Of a stretch of DNA of 64,000 nucleotides, positions 31,217 to 40,169 are shown piece after piece (position 1 is the stretch's first letter; every line of letters begins with the position of its first letter). Where the stretch lies: assembly GCA_003427395.1 (NCBI GenBank), contig BFEA01000702.1, positions 397,404 through 461,403 of the forward strand, written 5' to 3'. The DNA comes from Chara braunii. Lineage: Eukaryota > Streptophyta > Charophyceae > Charales > Characeae. The translations under genes were made by a program, and so were the position numbers. The notes beneath the pieces were generated by a model that saw nothing but the letters and a program-made list of their open reading frames with translations, was not told the DNA's origin and searched no databases.

Positions 31217-33424
31217 GACTTTGCCCCTTTCTCGGTTCGGTAGGCTTAGGCGGATGTCTGTAAAGGCCTTTTCCAGGTCCTCCTGATCCCCGGGAATTCT
31301 TTAGAGGTTGGAGACGCCTCGGGGCACCTCTGCCCCTTCCGTCTCCTGCTCCTCTGGTTCAGGGGCCTCCTCTACCTCTACGCGCTTACGCGTTAGCAGC
31401 TGCCTGAGCCCTTTAAGCAGCCTTGGGCTGGCTTGCAGCATGGTCTGAAAGGACACTTAAATCATGGTTCCCAGCAGCTTACTCAGGGTGCCATTGATTT
31501 CAAGTGAAGCCAGGATTGGAATTTGATACATGAACTTCTTATTTGCCGCCGTGACTTTGTCTATCGGTTCCTCCTCCCTTGCTTTCCCATAGACCTTCTT
31601 TTGTTCCCCGGCTTCGGTCTCTTGCTGGTCTGCGCTAGTCCCTGCGAGTTCTTCCATTACTGTATCTTGGATAAGTTTTTTTTCTGCGCCGGCCCGTCGA
31701 GTGGTAATATTTACCATATCCTGCTCATTGCCCTCTCGGATAAAATTGGCCTGCGGTCCGCGTCTCCTTGGTTGGTCCCAGACAATCTCGGCTACCGTCT
31801 CTGCTCTTACGGCAATTATCTCTAAGTTGTTCAGTAGGATAACGGCTCGCCGCATCCCCCCTGGCAAGTTCTAATTTACACGCTTCCCCTGGGGTCCGAG
31901 AATCTCGCCTTTGAGGGACCTGCTGCCCTCACGAAATGTCCGATCAGTGTGCAGTACTTACATCGTTCGTTGGCCGGATCCCTCCTGCCAACTCCCCGAT
32001 TAGCTACGGCTGCCAGAACTACGGCCATTGGGGCGGGAGGGCAGGTCAGGACACCTGTGCCTGCATTACTAATAGCGCGTTTTTCATTCTGTCCATCTTG
32101 CTGTCAACCCCGTGCACTCTTTCATGCAGGCTCTCTATTCTCTTTTTGACCTTATCCCCCGTCTTCCCGGCCAGGTCTATAACCTCTCCTTCCTTAAGCA
32201 GAGCCAGGGACTCGGTTACCACTGTCTTTTCTGCAAGATCTGTTACCGTACTGAAATCCACATCTCTTGTGTATTCAAACTTACTGGTCTGCTGGTATGC
32301 CGACATAATCTTATCCTTGTCGAACTTGGAGAACTGTCTAAGGAAGTACTTTCTCATTATACAGTCCGTAACCCCGGGGATTTGCAGTGCCACTAGAGTG
32401 AATGCCCTTAGAAAATCATTAGAAGTAGCATAGTTTTTCCTTTGGACCGCCGCCAATTCAACCTCTGTCGCCATTTTTTCCGCCTTCAGGTACTTTCTTA
32501 TCATCTCATTCCGGGTTCCCTTCCAGGACCCACTAGACGAGACAATAGCCATAATGTCCCTTCCTAAGCTCAACGATACGTGCTGCCCTAGGTGGTCCAT
32601 CTTTTCTTCCTCAGTCCATTTTAGTAAGGCCGCCTGGTTCTCGTAATCTATCAAGAATTCCGCGATGTTTGCCCCATCGAAAGTGAGTTTCTTCTTTGCG
32701 TCTGCGAGATACCCCTGATTCTTATTTAGAGTCCGAGTGAGGGTGGCTACTATCCTTTGAAGTCCCCCTTCAGCCTTCCTTGTGCTTTTCCCCGATTTTC
32801 GGTGTTCCCTCTGGATCAAACCAGCCTAACACCCTCTCTCTGAGACTTCAGAGTCCATCGCATCCCTTTGTTGCTTTGGGCGTGGTCGGCAGACGACTAG
32901 CGCCGCTATCGATAGTCGGCGGGGTCGTGGCCTTTTCTGCCTCTATAGCCGGGGAGTCCCCCTTTTTCTTCCCCTTCTTGTTGTGTGCTCCCTTATGGCT
33001 GTCATCTTTTGCTCCATACCTGGCTTCGCCCTGACTGGTGGGGATCCTCTTCATTCCCAACCATCATTTGTTCAATAAGTCTCGCCTTGTATTCTGCGGT
33101 CTGCCTTTCTATTTCTGCCAATTTGCGGCGTGCATCCGAGACTTTCGTTTTCTTGGGCGTGGTTCCTCCGGAGTTCCGAGGACTCACCCTTTCGTCGTCC
33201 CTCCCTTCCCTGTTCTCCTACGGTCCTCTTTTGCTTCCCCCAACTTTCCCTGAACTTTCCCCTGTGGAGAGGTCCTTCCCTTCCTTTCTGGTCCCTTCTG
33301 GCTTTGCTGATTCCTGATCCGACCCCTCGTTCTGTTCCTCGTCCCTATTCGTACCCTGACTCCCTTTGCTCTGCTGATTATTGTCCTGTTCTTGCGACGC
33401 TGTTTCTTTACCTAGCCTGCACAT
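31217..33424 (-). pseudogene. gag: E2 gag
   Basis: Several segments in different frames: the N terminus (33218-33424), a coiled-coil-like RKLAEIERQTAEYKARLIE (33002-33187), a linker (32848-33060), capsid (32046-32819, with LTFDGANIAEFLIDYENQAA and LLKWTEEEKMDHLGQHVSLS), the zinc knuckle (31921-31962) and a charged tail (31457-31867). The usual start Met is ACA here; an ATG arises from the CATGTGCAG acceptor-like site. The knuckle keeps C, C and H, but its last Cys position reads Ala. Confidence 0.82.
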
Positions 33425-33440
33425 GGAAAAAAATTTGCGA
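33425..33440 (-). promoter_or_regulatory. Candidate 3' splice acceptor before gag (E2)
   Basis: On the minus strand a T-rich run (AATTTTTTTCCATGTGCAG) immediately precedes GCTAGGTAAAG and the gag frame. E3 has the same arrangement at 54165-54183. The pyrimidine tract plus GCAG fits a spliceosomal acceptor. Donor not identified. Confidence 0.4.
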
Positions 33441-33881
33441 AAAATGGTCGGTTGTTCATGGCTTCCCTAGTTCCATCCCTAAAATCCGATAGTTTCCATG
33501 CCCTTTTCCGTCTCTTATAAGTCGGGGCGACACTGCTGACTTTTTTCTCATAGGACCCCAAATAAATTTTCCTCCGCCAAAGAACTTGTTACCGAGGTCT
33601 GGTATTCTGTCGATGCCTTGCCTCGACTCTTAGGGCGGTGTCTGAGCCCAGTGGCCTTCCTCTTGAGGATAACCCTTTCGGCTTTCTAGCACCCAAATGC
33701 CCCAGTGTTCGAGGTGCGGACGATCTTCCTAGTTCCTTTCTGCCGCATCGTCAGACAGGGCGGAACTTCAACGAGTGCCCCCCCCCTTTTGTTGATGGCT
33801 ACCTTCTCATCTTAATACCCATCCTTTATTTTTCCCATCTTCCCCTGACGCTTCTTCTCACACTAGTCCCTCAGGCCTGCC
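33441..33881 (-). other. E2 spacer between ORF D and gag
   Basis: About 0.44 kb, co-linear with E3 53735-54170, with no supported gene. Confidence 0.5.
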
Positions 33882-34665
33882 CTATTCGTCCGGTTCCTCG
33901 AACAAGTCAGCCACACCGACAAGGTAATTTTCTCCCATTTCTATTTCCCTAATAATTCTCGGTTCATATTCCTCAAACGACAAGCGGGGCAATCCGAATA
34001 TCAAGATTTCGATGAGTTCAAGCAGTTCACAGGCCTGGTTTCCCCAGAATGGNCCATGCCTGNCCNACACATCGTAAAANATTTCNGTCGTCTGTGGCCG
34101 GAAGTGGTGGATCCAGACCACAGTCGAGTCCACCAGGTCTCTTTCCCTCGAGAGGCTGCCAAATACCAAGCCCTCCATGAAACGGGGCACTCGGCACCGC
34201 AGCCCTGTCATTGGAGCCTTAAAATCTCGCCATCCTCCTACCTCCACCCGGGTTCTTAATCCCACGTTCCTTCTCCCCCGCACTTCCTGACCTACTCGGT
34301 TCAGCATCCTAGTAGCCCTTTGGAAGATTGGTAACAACTTGTGTCCTAGTGCCAATTCCGTCCCTAGCATGTACCACCCAAGTTCTGGTAGGTAGACAGT
34401 CCCAGTTACCCTCAGGTCGGTATAAATCGTCCCCTGGTCCCCTATTGATCCTCATGCCACTCCACAAGCATTCTACCATCATGAACACCTGGTTCCTTCC
34501 CAAAGTCACAGCTCTCCATTCCGTGTCAATCCCCCGGATCCTGTAGCTCGCAGGGAGCGATACCTCCCATCCGCCTCCACATTCCGTGGGTGGTCGGGGG
34601 TGCATGGGCCGTCGCGACATCTGGGCTCGTCTCATCGCCATCGTTCGATTATCGGTCCCCTGCAC
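33882..34665 (-). pseudogene. E2 ORF D (pre-gag paralog family)
   Basis: Two frames joined at a shift after RGPGDDLY (near 34430). The N-terminal part has MAMRRAQM, WEVSLPASYRIRGIDTEW and VFMMVECLWSGMRINRGPG. The C-terminal part has MLGTELALGHKLLPIFQRAT, GRRNVGLRTRVEVGGWRD, a RFMEGLVFGS segment, NQACELLELIEIL and REIEMGENYLVGVADLFEEP. Ambiguous bases lie at 34050-34090. Very similar to E3 ORF D. Confidence 0.75.
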
Positions 34666-34804
34666 AATTTAGACAGCAAGCGAGTCTGCTTATTTTCATC
34701 CGTTCTTCGGTCTGTCCTGGGCAACTTCCAGGCCTTAATTTCGATACCCTTTCCCCCCCTTTTTTTTTTTATTCCTCTTTTTTCTTGCCTCTCCTACCAG
34801 TCCG

Positions 34805-35561
34805 TCCCTACTTCCATTGGATCATACAAGCGATACAGGTCATCTACGTAAGTCATTCCCCAACTTACTTCACATTGGACGACGCCCCAGGACCTCACTG
34901 CCTACAACCGGAGCCCTTGGTCTAGTGGTAAACATGGCGCGCAAGATTCGCAGCACCTCATACTTCTGTCCTCCGCTAAACGGCCCCATTTCTAGGAAGG
35001 CCCGATAGCACTCTCGGTGTACCATCGTATCTTCGTATGTCAAACTAGCGAGGTCGGCAACTGCCCTTCTGATAAGCTTCAGTCCGCCCAGCCTTTCCAG
35101 CAGAAAGGACGGTAGCCTCATCCGAACGTTTTTGCTGGGCAATTCAAAACTTCCGGCCCTAACTACCCTGAGGTCTGTCGTTACATCATCAATTTCCAAA
35201 TCTGCAAACTCAAGTCCCGCCTCCCATACTAACTGTCATGCCCCCTCGAACATACTCAACGGATCTTTCCCTGATGCCAACAGGACCCCGAACTCGCACC
35301 ACCTATCCTCGGACACATACAACTGCCCGTCTGCACGCACATGCCCCCGCGGGTCCAGGTTCCACTCCCCATGCTCATCAGCACGCCATTCGACCCTCGT
35401 TACCAAGTAAACCATATTTTTCATGAGTTCAACCCCGACCCAATCACCGGGTGCCAACCCTCACTCGCGGCCGACAGGTTAATTTCTACTCCACCCTTTA
35501 TTTCCCTGGGTGGCTCAATGCCTAGAGAACGATCTTCAAGAAACGTCCTTCTCCGCGCCAT
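34805..35561 (-). pseudogene. E2 ORF C (pre-gag paralog family)
   Basis: It starts at an ATG at 35561 (MARRRTFLEDRSLGIEPP). A frameshift follows near 35460, a TGA at 35236 (TGG in E3) and another frameshift near 34870, after which the VDDLYRLYD-like end is readable to about 34805. Retained features include DWVGVELMKNMVYLVTRVEW, GQLYVSEDRW, SKNVRMRLPSFLLERLGGLK, REYYRAF-like RECYRAFLEMGPFSG and EVLRILRA. Confidence 0.7.
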
Positions 35562-35606
35562 TGCGCGCTTGTCCTTGGTCTCCTAGCCCACAATTCGCAC
35601 CGAACC

Positions 35607-36323
35607 CTACAACGGCCAGACATTACGTTCCCTTGTCTTAGCAATTCTCCCAGACATCCCGAACCCTACAACGGTCAGTACCTCGAACAACTTAAACACA
35701 TCATCCACATAACAGGGCATCGCTGCTACCTCATGGCGGATTATGGCCTCCCAAGTTTCCGAGGCCACCTCCTGCCGGTCATTCCTTTCAATGTCTAAGA
35801 TCACAGGGACCTCCTCGGCTCTATCGCCGTGAAAGGGCCCAAATTTCAAGGACGTCCTAAAGAATTCCTCTGCCAACCATGCGCAGTTCACGTGTATTTG
35901 CTTCATTGTGTCGGCTACCTCTGTCACGTGATCAAAACCCCCAAACCAGTCCGCCACGAACTCGGGCACCCAGGTCTTGGTTCGGGTGCCACCTCCCATC
36001 ACGACTCTGCTACTGACTTCATCCCAACCTCTGTTGGCAAAACTTTCCCCCGCCTGCTGAGCCCTCTCCTCAGCGTCCCCTAGAAGCCACATCGGGTCTT
36101 GTCCTGCCGCCAACGTCGTACAAAACAGTTGCCACGCTTGTTCCGACAAGACGACCGTCCCAACCGACTCCACTTTCCCCTCTGCAATACCATCCCATCC
36201 TTCCTCTTCCCTTAATGGGTTCAAGACATAGTCTACCCACAAATACAACAAGTTCGACACGATTTCACACCCCCGCCAGTCACACGTGTTCCCTTTCCAC
36301 TCATTACTTGGGGGTACAGACAT
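35607..36323 (-). CDS. E2 ORF B (pre-gag paralog family), intact
   Basis: An intact frame of 238 codons, the only full pre-gag ORF in the window. N-terminal half: WKGNTCDWRGCEIVSNLLYL, then GTVVLSEQAWQLFCTTLAAG, QDPMWLLGDAEERAQQAGE. C-terminal half: VPEFVADWFGGFDHVTEVAD, FFRTSLKFGPFHGDRAEEVP, WEAIIRHEVAAMPCYVDDVF and KLFEV. These blocks align with A, C and D. No signal peptide, membrane segment, zinc motif or catalytic signature is visible; the protein is rich in Trp and acidic residues. The E3 copy has two stops. Function unknown. Confidence 0.72.
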   Translation of the reverse strand: MSVPPSNEWKGNTCDWRGCEIVSNLLYLWVDYVLNPLREEEGWDGIAEGKVESVGTVVLSEQAWQLFCTTLAAGQDPMWLLGDAEERAQQAGESFANRGWDEVSSRVVMGGGTRTKTWVPEFVADWFGGFDHVTEVADTMKQIHVNCAWLAEEFFRTSLKFGPFHGDRAEEVPVILDIERNDRQEVASETWEAIIRHEVAAMPCYVDDVFKLFEVLTVVGFGMSGRIAKTRERNVWPL

Positions 36324-36462
36324 CTCTACTCCTCCTCCAATTCATCTCGGTTCCCACGTGCAGTCCCATAATTGGAGTTTTCGGGCCATCGCTCCCTACC
36401 TGCACATAGTCGACAACCCACTCCCGGGTAAGCCCCCCCCACTTTTCAGAAATCCCAGTCTT

Positions 36463-37258
36463 CTATGTCATCCCCTTCCTCATCATCACTGAAATCCGTT
36501 CTTCGCCTGAGAACAGATCCTTCACCCCCTCCAGGAAGGTTTCCCCCGCGGCCACACTCCGGTAAACTATCTGCCAATGCACCGGACTGGGAACAAAGAT
36601 TTCGTCTGCGCTGAGGAGGTTTAATACCTCAGCTAATTCGTCAGCCCAGTTTCCTTCAAACGGCCCCGCTTCCACCGACAGTCTAAAGAAGTCCTGTCTA
36701 GCTCATTGGTATAGCCTCAGACGCGTCATCGACCGGCATATCCGTTTCAGTCTATCCCTGGTCCCAAAAACTGCATCCACCAGAAACGGGGGTAGCACGC
36801 ATCTCATCGTCCTAAGGGGGCATCTCATATTTTTCCGGTCTCCGCGTTCCACTCGCACCTCCATCTTTTTCATTTCCATTTCCGTCCGCTGACATGTCGC
36901 CCATACCACCTCCCGTTCCGCTTGCTTAAACAACTGATCTGGTGTCGTGCCCAATACTAGTCGCACTACCATTGCATTTTCCATTTCCTGAGATACGTAA
37001 ACCCATCCTCGAGCTTCCACCATTCCCCGAAATTCTAGGTCCATCAGGCTGGGTGAAAGTCTTGTCAGGCTGACCTCAGTCTAGATTGTCTCTATCCAGA
37101 GGAACGCGTCCTTCTCGTCCAGCATCACGGTTTCATAAGTTGGTTCTAGGTCCATCCACGTTCCTTCCTCCGAGAGGACGACAGATATCCCTTTTCTTAC
37201 ATCTATGGGCATTTCCGAACCGCTAGAGTAGACAGGGGGCGACAACCATCGCACCATC
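36463..37258 (-). pseudogene. E2 ORF A (pre-gag paralog family)
   Basis: The first of the four paralogs. The likely start is the ATG at 37258 (MVRWLSPPVYSSGSEMPID). One frame, interrupted by TAG where E3 has TGG (near 37085) and by TGA near 36700. Blocks: GTWMDLEPTYETVMLDEKDA, LMDLEFRGMVEARGWVYVSQ, VLGTTPDQLFKQAEREVVWA, RCVLPPFLVDAVFGTRDRL, FFRLSVEAGPFEGNWADELA and AAGETFLEGVKDLF. E3 inserted 12 bp upstream of this start. Confidence 0.72.
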
Positions 37259-37270
37259 TTGTTTTTCCGG

Positions 37271-39534
37271 TGTCGGGACTGGTGAGTCCCGAATGATTTC
37301 CCATCACTCGAGAGACTTCATATTGCCAATTTGTGCACGACAGAGAAAACTGGAGGCAGGAATGCTGGAAAAGATCGGAAGCATGGGCACATGCAGTAGG
37401 AAGCTAGAGGCTGGCTAGGGTCCTCGGGACCGCCAAACTAGAAAAGGACAGTCTAAGTTGGAAGCGGCAAAGGACTGTGAGAGAACAGCAGCGGCGACTT
37501 TTCCCCGGAGAACGGAGAGGAGCCGCAGGGAAGTCGGCAGTAGCGCAATAGGTGTGCAACAAGGGAAGGAAGGAAGTGGGAAGGGACAGAGCGCAAGGCG
37601 CTGACGCGACGTGGCGACGGGAGAGCTGCGGAGAATGCAAAGGTAGGTTGGAGCCGGCACCCCGGAACGGAATAGCATGCGGGACGCAATAGGAGTATCG
37701 AGCGGAGATCGCTGCAAGACGGAGGGACGTCAGGAGCATCAAGGAAAGACGTGATACAGGTGGGGCAGGAGTCTCGGGGACCACATGGGATCGAAGGACG
37801 GAGCGGTACCAGCGGGGCAAAGTGTCGAGGACAGCGCGGGACCAGAAGACGACATGGTGCCGGCATGGCGAAGTATTCGGAACCTCGTGAGACCAACGGA
37901 AAGACGTAATGCAGGCAGGCCGAAGTGCCAGGGACCGCGTGGGCCTAGATAAAATGGCGCCACCGGCGGAACCGCCAACAGATTGGGTGTCGACAGAATA
38001 AAAAGTGTCGGGAGCCGCGGACAGGGGCCGGAGGACGAATGTCGTCGACTGGGTAGTTGGCGACCAGCCCAAGAGGGGGGACGCGTGAGAGCGGGTCATC
38101 ACCCATGATGACGTCGGACGAAGAGGAGGGGTTAGGAGAAAATAAGAAAAAAGAGAGAAATCGGGCGCCGACAGGAATTGTCGACGGAACGGAGAAGAAG
38201 GGCACGAGGCGGGAAAAACGGAGGACACCTGGGAAAACCCAGGGGGGTCCTGGATTAAAAGCAACGACAACAAAAATAAAATAGCATGACGTTAGGTGGA
38301 CGGGACCATCCGGGCCGGTGGCCCGGATGAAAATGCTAAGTACCGCCGCGGCAAGCGCCGGGGGGACGTGCCGAGGGGAAAAGAGGAGAATCGTGGTAAT
38401 GAGGGGTCCGACCAGTAGTCCGAGTATCCCGGACCAGCCAGGCCAAGAAAAATGAAGTTCCGAAGGCTCCACGTGGAAAAAGGGCTGGCCGGAGAAATTC
38501 GGAGCAAGAGGGTCTCAAACTGGCGATAGGCAGCAACAGAAAGGAGTCACCTTTGGCCTTGGGGGTGCCACTACTGCAGTCTGAGGTGTAACAGCCATAT
38601 GCCGGCTGCAAAATCAGGCCTTGGGTGAAGTCCAACAACCAGAAAGAGGAGAAATAGTTGTTGGACACTTGTCCCTACAGCAATAAAAGAAGGGGGAGAG
38701 AGAAAATGATAGAAAAAAGAGGTGAATGAGACAAAGGAAGAGGAAGGAGTGGAGGAAAATGTACCGCCAGGTTGGGACTGCAGTAGTACGAATAGGCAGG
38801 TCCCAATGATGACCTCATCTCTCCTAGATCCTAGGAGTGCAGCCCGGATTGCAGAGATAAGGTCCTTGGGGCATTATCTCTGCAATATCTGAATTTAAGT
38901 AGGAAAAATAAGGGAAAATGCTGATGTGAGTTGGCCGGCTCATTTTTGGGCCTTAGATCTGGAATCAGATCTTAAGGAGGAGGAGATCTAGCCGTTTTTT
39001 GTGCGTTGACACAAAACGGCTAGCTCCGGAATGAGTTGGCAGCAAAATGGAGGGAAAACCAAGAGAGGAACAAGACAAAGCTGTGTATTTGGCCCAAGGA
39101 TTGGGTCATATACACCAAAAAAATCAAAAATTGAAGTAAAAGGCTCAACTTTGGGGCAAGGGGAGCTTGGAGTAACTCGGATTGATGAGAACCGTAGATC
39201 TCAGCCAAATCCAAGGCTGAGATTTGTGCCGCCACTTAAAAAAATACAATGGCCTACTCACAAGAGGCCTAGACTAGGGTAAAACGAAAAACGGGCCTCT
39301 AGGCCCTCTAATTTTGGTAAAGGCTGCATTTTGGGGTAGCGGTACCCAAAAGGCAGCACTTTTTGAAAAGAAAAGAGGCCGGGGTAGACCAAGGGGTAGT
39401 CCGAAAGGGTACCAGCCTCTCGGACTGCATGCACCTGGCCAAAATGAGACCCATGTACCTCCAGGGGTCTAGAGGTCTAAGGGTACCGCGCTTCACCTAG
39501 AGGCACTTGGAGAGGCCTAGAGGTTGGGCGGTGC
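37271..39534 (+). other. E3 5' LTR unique region
   Basis: No supported gene. It is almost co-linear with 59047-61326 of the 3' LTR. Degenerate GGGGACC-type repeats lie at 37770-37930. Sequences from 38570 onward (TAACAGCCATATGCC, AAAACGGCTAGCTCC) also align with the E1 LTR. Confidence 0.6.
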
Positions 39535-39620
39535 ACCTGTTCTAGCCTACATAAGCTGGAGGTGCAGGCCGCCACTCTCATTTGAGCGTGAGAGGTGCCC
39601 ATGCCGCCCAAATGAGTCTA
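39535..39620 (+). promoter_or_regulatory. Conserved LTR core, candidate promoter (E3 5' LTR)
   Basis: AGCCTACATAAGCTGGAGGTG followed by CCGCCACTCTCATTTGAGC and GAGGTGCCCATGCCGCCCAA. The block is conserved with E1 17135-17205. If it is the promoter, the transcript would run through the satellites to the PBS. Functional role inferred only. Confidence 0.3.
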
Positions 39621-39976
39621 GAAGAGAGTTGAGTGAAGGAGAAGCAAGGGAGAGAGGGCCGAAGCTAGCCGGAAGCCTGGCTATGGTGGTAAGGCTGAGA
39701 AAGGTGACCTAGAGCCTAGGAGGGAGCAAGGAGAGTAGTCCGCTATAGCCCTCAGGCTGTGAGGTAGGAGGAAGGGCTGAAAGGGGTCCCCATAGCCATT
39801 CTAGAGGAAAGGACTCTACAGCCTTAGGGGTAGGAGCCTGCCGTAGCTAGAGAAGAAGTGTGAAGGAAGCAGAGGAAGAGCTTGGGAGGAAAGAGGAGCC
39901 ATATTCAGGAGGCTAGAACCAAGCTTTGGGACTTCATTGCCTAGAGACCAGCTAGAGGTGAGCGAAAGAGGAGGAG

Positions 39977-40165
39977 GTTTTTCCTCCATCTGTCTTCTTT
40001 CTCTTCATCTTCATCTTCTTCTTTTTCTTCTTCCTCTTCTTCTCCTTCTTCTCCTCCCTCTCCTCCTTCTTCTCCTTCTTCTTCTTCCTTCCTCTTCTTC
40101 TTCTTCTTCTTCCCCTCCTTCCTCTCCTCCTTTTCCTCCCCCTTCTTCATCCTCTTCCTCCCTCC
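39977..40165 (+). repeat. Polypyrimidine tract in E3 5' LTR
   Basis: Almost pure CTT/CCT sequence directly upstream of the 91-bp satellite, matching 61765-61955 and 17590-17895. Confidence 0.9.
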
Positions 40166-40169
40166 AAAA

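Larger units (their letters stand above)
22799..37270 (-). mobile_element. E2: giant Ty3/gypsy-type element, minus strand, split by E1 and E3
   Basis: Minus-strand copy, read from high to low coordinates: ORFs A, B, C, D, gag, protease, RT, RNase H, integrase, accessory ORF, repeats, conserved block, methyltransferase remnant, polypurine tract, and the first 83 bp of the 3' LTR. E1 interrupts it on the left inside the LTR, and E3 interrupts it on the right just before the ORF A start. The rest of both LTRs would lie outside the window. It is the best-preserved pol copy, and ORF B is intact. Because both other copies are inserted into it, it is the oldest of the three. Confidence 0.85.

Noticed and set aside
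36463-37258. Envelope-like gene as explanation for the pre-gag ORFs
   Set aside because: Env genes lie downstream of pol and carry signal and transmembrane segments. None of A-D shows hydrophobic segments.
37404-38472. 289-codon and overlapping minus-strand frames in the E3 LTR, also seen at 59191-60282
   Set aside because: They lie within non-coding LTR sequence, and several overlapping frames are open at once. Similarity between the two sites only reflects LTR identity, and the E1 LTR does not keep the frame.
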